This document shows, piece by piece, positions 5,937 to 8,932 of a DNA stretch of 8,932 bases; position 1 is the stretch's first letter, and the number at the start of each line of letters is the position of its first letter. A program made the translations under genes and the position numbers. This DNA is from an uncultured beta proteobacterium (GTDB lineage: Bacteria > Pseudomonadota > Gammaproteobacteria > Burkholderiales > SG8-39), in contig CADEDU010000092.1 of assembly GCA_902826155.1 (NCBI GenBank), forward strand, positions 19,358 to 28,289, given 5' to 3'. Below the pieces are notes generated by a model. That model did not search any database. It was not told the origin of the DNA and worked only from the letters and a program-made list of their open reading frames with translations.

Positions 5937-6028
5937 GGCGTTCGCCTCTTCGCGTCAACCCGATATCGATCCGCGCAAGCGGTCACGATCCTCTCCCCTG
6001 TTGTCGGTGTTGTCGGCTGCCGGTCGTG

Positions 6029-6901
6029 TCAAGTGGTGCGCTTGCCGAGGATGCCTTGCGGGCGCAACAGCAGCACCAGGATCAGCAAACCGAAGCTGAA
6101 CGCCGACTTGAGCGAAGGCTGCATCACGATCGCCGCGAGCTGCTCCGACACGCCGATCAGAATCCCGCCGAGCAGCGCGCCGAACAGGCTGCCCATGCCG
6201 CCGACGATCACGATCACGAAGGCGAGCAGCGTGTAGCCCGGCGCCAGATACGGATGCGCCTCGACGATCAGGAGCAGGATGCAGCCGGCCGCACCGACGC
6301 ACGCCGTGCCGATGCCGAAGGTGAGCGCATAGAGCCGGTCGATGTCGAGCCCGACGACCTTCGCACCGAGGTAGTTATCGGCACAGGCGCGGATCGCGCG
6401 CCCCGTCGCCGAGTATTTGAAGAACAGCAGCAACAGCAGCGCGAACACCACGGCACAGATTGCGGCGTACAACCGCGCCTTGTCGATGATGAGCGCGCCG
6501 ATGGCGAACGAATCGAGCGCGTACGGCACCTGCACGCCCTGCGCATCCGGTCCGAAGATCAGCAGGCAGCCCGACACGATCATGATCGCAATACCCGCCA
6601 GCAGCAGGAATTGCATGTGATCGGGCAGATGCGAGACCCGGCTCACCACCCAGCGTTGCAGGTAGTAGCCGACGACGAAGAGTGCGATCGCGGTGGGCGC
6701 GATGCTCCACAGCGGATCGAGCCCGAACAGCCGGAACAGGATCAGCGCCACGAACATGCCGATCACCATGAACTCGCCGTGCGCGAAGTTCACGATGCGG
6801 ATCACCCCGAAGATCACCGACAGCCCGAGCGCCGACAGGCCGTAGACCAGCCCGGTCAACAACCCGGCGATGGTGGCGTTGGCGAGATCGGCGGGGTTCA
6901 A
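6029..6901 (-). CDS. livH: Branched-chain amino acid-type ABC transporter permease LivH
   Basis: A 290-residue membrane protein of normal LivH length with about eight hydrophobic segments. Family marks are GLVYGLSALGLSVIFGVIRI (17-36) leading into VNFAHGEFMVIG, the coupling segment GRAIRACADNYLGAKVVGLD at 167-186, VGGMGSLFGALLGGILIG at 233-250, and the end LLRPQGILGK. It forms the translocation channel with LivM. The only start that keeps the conserved N-terminus is TTG 6901; the next in-frame ATG is at residue 45 and would remove the first membrane span. There is no good ribosome site ahead of it. It begins 19 bases after the livK stop, so coupling to livK translation is likely. Confidence 0.94.
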   Translation of the reverse strand: MNPADLANATIAGLLTGLVYGLSALGLSVIFGVIRIVNFAHGEFMVIGMFVALILFRLFGLDPLWSIAPTAIALFVVGYYLQRWVVSRVSHLPDHMQFLLLAGIAIMIVSGCLLIFGPDAQGVQVPYALDSFAIGALIIDKARLYAAICAVVFALLLLLFFKYSATGRAIRACADNYLGAKVVGLDIDRLYALTFGIGTACVGAAGCILLLIVEAHPYLAPGYTLLAFVIVIVGGMGSLFGALLGGILIGVSEQLAAIVMQPSLKSAFSFGLLILVLLLRPQGILGKRTT

Positions 6902-6920
6902 CTTGGCACGCGCGCCGGAC

Positions 6921-8156
6921 TCAGCGCTTGTCCCACGCGCGCATCGGCCAGATCGGCGTCCCTGCCGCAGCAGCCTTCGGCACGATCGGAATCAGCTTGC
7001 CGCCGCGATTCTGCACCCCGGAGTTCTTGGTGTCGGGGTTCTGGCCGCTGGCGTTGAACTTGATGCCCGGTCCAACCGTGACGTTGTCCTTGATGTCGGT
7101 CGCGCGCAGCGCCTCGATCAGCTTCGCCGGCTCGGTCGTGCCGGCGCGCTTGTGCGCATCGAGCGCGATCAGCAGCGCTTCGAACGAGTGCGAGTGCGAC
7201 GTGTTCAGATTGCGATCGGGATAACGCTTCTCCCAGGCCGCCGCCATCGCCTTCGACATCGGCTTGTTCGGGTCGAACCACGGGATGAGATTGACGATGT
7301 CGTCGGACAGTTTGCCGAGCTGCTTCAGGAACGGATCGTCATAGGGCCCGGGGCCGGAACTGACGATGCCCAGCGGCTGCCAGCGCTGTTTCACCATCTC
7401 GCGCACCATCAGGATCGCATCGTTCAGGCGCGTGATGATCCACACCAGCTCGGCGTCGGTCGATTTCGCCTTGCGCACTTCGGCCGACAGGTCTTTCGCC
7501 GCCGGATCGTAGGCGATGGTGTCGAGCAGCTTGTAGGGCATGTCGAACTTCTCGATCAGCTTCACCGTCGCGTCGCGCTGGGTGGTGCCGAAGGTGTCGT
7601 TCGCATGCAGCAGCACGCCCGACTTCGGCGGGCGCCCGGTCATCTGAAATAGTTCTTTCTGCAGCAGGAACCCGTCGGTGGCGATCATCGGACCGGTCGG
7701 GAAATTGCGGAACACCGTCTTGAAGCGGCCATCGGTAATCGCCGGGGCTGCTGCAACGTTGACCACCAGCGGAATGCCCTTCTGCTCGCACACCTGCGCC
7801 GCGGCGATCGTTGCGCCCGAGTCGTAGCAGCCGATGATCACCTGGCAGCCCTGATCGATCAGCTTCTCGGCGTTGGCTCGCGCCAGATCGACCTTGGTTT
7901 CATAGTCGGCATGGACCAGCTCGGGCGCGGCGTAGCCACGGCCGGGGAGCACATCCATCGCGACCTCGATGCCGCGGATCGAGTCCTGCCCGAATTGCGC
8001 CTGGATGCCCGAGCGCGGCAACAGCACGCCGATCTTCAGCCGCTGACCCTGACTGTGCGCATAGCGAAGCGGCAGCGCCGCACCGATGGCGGCGGCACCG
8101 CCGGCCTTGATCAGGGATCGCCGCTGCGGCGATGGTTTGGGCGAAGGATGGGTCAT
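6921..8156 (-). CDS. livK: ABC transporter substrate-binding protein (LivK/Peripla_BP_6 type), Tat signal
   Basis: A 411-residue periplasmic binding protein. The start at ATG 8156 is set by AGGAG at 8164-8168, seven bases upstream; the frame is open for 25 more codons but has no ribosome site or signal there. The N-terminus carries a twin-arginine signal, QRRSLIKAGG (11-20), then AAAIGAALPL and a likely cut near residue 35 (AHS-QGQ), so it is probably exported folded through Tat. The mature part starts RLKIGVLLPRSG and follows the type I binding-protein fold of the Liv/amide-binding family: FGQDSIRGIEVAMD, IDQGCQVIIGCYDSGATIAA and GIPLVVNVAAAPAITD. It captures the substrate for LivHMGF. The ligand is unknown: homologues bind branched-chain amino acids, amides, urea or aromatic acids. 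Confidence 0.93.
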   Translation of the reverse strand: MTHPSPKPSPQRRSLIKAGGAAAIGAALPLRYAHSQGQRLKIGVLLPRSGIQAQFGQDSIRGIEVAMDVLPGRGYAAPELVHADYETKVDLARANAEKLIDQGCQVIIGCYDSGATIAAAQVCEQKGIPLVVNVAAAPAITDGRFKTVFRNFPTGPMIATDGFLLQKELFQMTGRPPKSGVLLHANDTFGTTQRDATVKLIEKFDMPYKLLDTIAYDPAAKDLSAEVRKAKSTDAELVWIITRLNDAILMVREMVKQRWQPLGIVSSGPGPYDDPFLKQLGKLSDDIVNLIPWFDPNKPMSKAMAAAWEKRYPDRNLNTSHSHSFEALLIALDAHKRAGTTEPAKLIEALRATDIKDNVTVGPGIKFNASGQNPDTKNSGVQNRGGKLIPIVPKAAAAGTPIWPMRAWDKR

Positions 8157-8372
8157 CGAAGTACTCCTATCGACTCGGAAGGGGACGGAATTCGCTGGGG
8201 GCGCAGTTTGCCAGTCACCAACGACGGTCACAAGCGACCCGGCGGGCGCTGGCCAGTCGCGGGGGGCTGTCGCATACTCGCCGCCGAGCGGGAATCACCG
8301 CTTCGCGTGCGGCGTTCGCGTCGGCGACGGCACCGCGGCAGCGCACAGATGCACCCCCAACGAGGAGGAGAC
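8157..8372. promoter_or_regulatory. Divergent promoter region between the liv operon and the TRAP gene
   Basis: This gap of 216 bases lies between two start codons facing away from each other, so it must hold both promoters. A weak sigma-70-like candidate for livK on the minus strand is TTGTGA (8228-8233), 17 bases, then CAAACT (8205-8210), about 50 bases before the ATG. For the TRAP gene on the plus strand, TGGCCA (8250-8255), 17 bases, then CATACT (8273-8278) is possible. GACTGGC occurs twice on the minus strand (in GACTGGCCAG and in GTGACTGGC) and GTGAC twice 13 bases apart, which could be activator sites. The location is firm; the individual hexamers are weak. Confidence 0.45.
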
Positions 8373-8932
8373 ATGCCTGGATCGCAATGCAGTCAATCGC
8401 GCCGCTCGTGCGCCATCTTTCGAGCCACGCCGCGCCCCATCGCTTATGCCGTGCTGGCTGGCGCAGTGGCGTTGTTCAGCCCTGCGGTGAGTGCCCAGCA
8501 GCTCAAAGCCGTCACTGCTTGGGACAAGAGCCTGGCGTTCAACGACATGTTCGTCGAGTGGACCAAGCGCGTCACGCAGCGCTCGGGCGGCAAGCTGCGC
8601 ATGGACGTGATCGGCGGGCCCGAAGTGTATCCGTCGTTCGAGCAGCTCGAACCGCTCAAGCGCAACGTGTTCTCGGCGATGATCACCTCGACCGCGTACG
8701 TCGCCGGCGCACTGCCGGAGGTGAACGCGACCTGGTTCGGGTTCGGTGCGACGCCGGCGCAGATGCGTGAAGCCGGGCTGGTGGAACTGCTCGACAAGAT
8801 CGCGCGCGAGAAAGCCGGGGTGACGGTGATCGGCTTTCCATTGCAGATGCGCTTCAACGTGTTCCTCGCCAAGCCGATCCAGAAGGCCGAGCTGGCCGGG
8901 TTCAAGCTGCGCTCCACGCCGATCTACGACCC
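8373..8932 (+). CDS. TRAP transporter solute-binding protein (DctP family), partial (3' end beyond right edge)
   Basis: The frame is open from ATG 8373 to the edge, giving 186 residues. The start has AGGAGG at 8363-8368, four bases upstream. Residues 1-41 are a Sec-type signal peptide: a long basic n-region, the hydrophobic IAYAVLAGAVALF, and a cut at AVSA-QQ. The mature protein begins LKAVTAWDKSLAFNDMFVEW and continues RSGGKLRMDVIGGPEVYPSFEQLEPLKRNVFSAMITSTAYVAG, the usual first lobe of DctP-like proteins. FKLRSTPIY (178-186) holds the arginine that in this family binds the substrate carboxylate. The protein would capture an organic acid in the periplasm for a TRAP permease, expected just beyond the right edge. 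It is transcribed away from the liv operon. Confidence 0.92.
   Translation, partial: MPGSQCSQSRRSCAIFRATPRPIAYAVLAGAVALFSPAVSAQQLKAVTAWDKSLAFNDMFVEWTKRVTQRSGGKLRMDVIGGPEVYPSFEQLEPLKRNVFSAMITSTAYVAGALPEVNATWFGFGATPAQMREAGLVELLDKIAREKAGVTVIGFPLQMRFNVFLAKPIQKAELAGFKLRSTPIYD

Noticed and set aside
6026..7057. A 343-residue plus-strand frame opposite livH
   Set aside because: It is the antisense shadow of a hydrophobic permease (rich in Asp, Glu, His, Arg and Gln). livH on the other strand carries full family motifs.
8157..8231. 5' extension of livK to 8231
   Set aside because: It would put 25 residues before the twin-arginine signal. ATG 8156 has an AGGAG seven bases upstream.
8132..8770. A 212-residue plus-strand frame overlapping the TRAP gene
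   Set aside because: It is a different frame from the TRAP binding protein, which has a ribosome site, a signal peptide and family motifs.

Overview
The window is GC-rich, densely coding DNA. The gene families, long GC-rich intergenic palindromes and a Tat-exported branched-chain-type binding protein suggest a betaproteobacterium, probably Burkholderiales. That placement is inference from style, not from a marker gene. All genes but one lie on the minus strand.

Layout, left to right. (1) 1-805, minus: a regulator with a winged-helix domain and the start of a BTAD domain, cut by the left edge. (2) 998-2086, minus: a mandelate racemase/muconate lactonizing-type enzyme of the enolase superfamily. 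(3) 2212-2673, minus: a peroxiredoxin whose reading frame is broken by one in-frame TGA exactly where the peroxidatic cysteine should be. A bacterial SECIS-like hairpin begins just after it, so I read this as a selenocysteine peroxiredoxin and not as a pseudogene. (4) 2674-3457: a gene-free stretch of about 780 bases with a short 21-22-base repeat and two large imperfect palindromes of about 240 bases each. (5) 3458-8156, minus: a complete five-gene ABC uptake operon in the order livK-livH-livM-livG-livF, with TGATG start/stop overlaps at M/G and G/F. (6) 8157-8372: a divergent promoter region. (7) 8373-8932, plus: the 5' part of a TRAP-transporter solute-binding protein (DctP type), cut by the right edge.

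How the parts may work together (inference): the ABC and TRAP systems each use a periplasmic binding protein and may import organic acids, amino acids or aromatic acids. The enolase-superfamily enzyme acts on alpha-carbon protons of carboxylates, and the BTAD regulator may control the locus. The peroxiredoxin looks like an independent peroxide-defence gene between the two modules.

The most notable item is the selenoprotein peroxiredoxin. The canonical PxxxTxxC motif reads PxxxTxxU, both halves continue in one frame without gaps, and the UGA-to-loop spacing and loop sequence fit bacterial SECIS rules. The rest of the protein has no cysteine. A standard gene caller would split this gene or call it broken.
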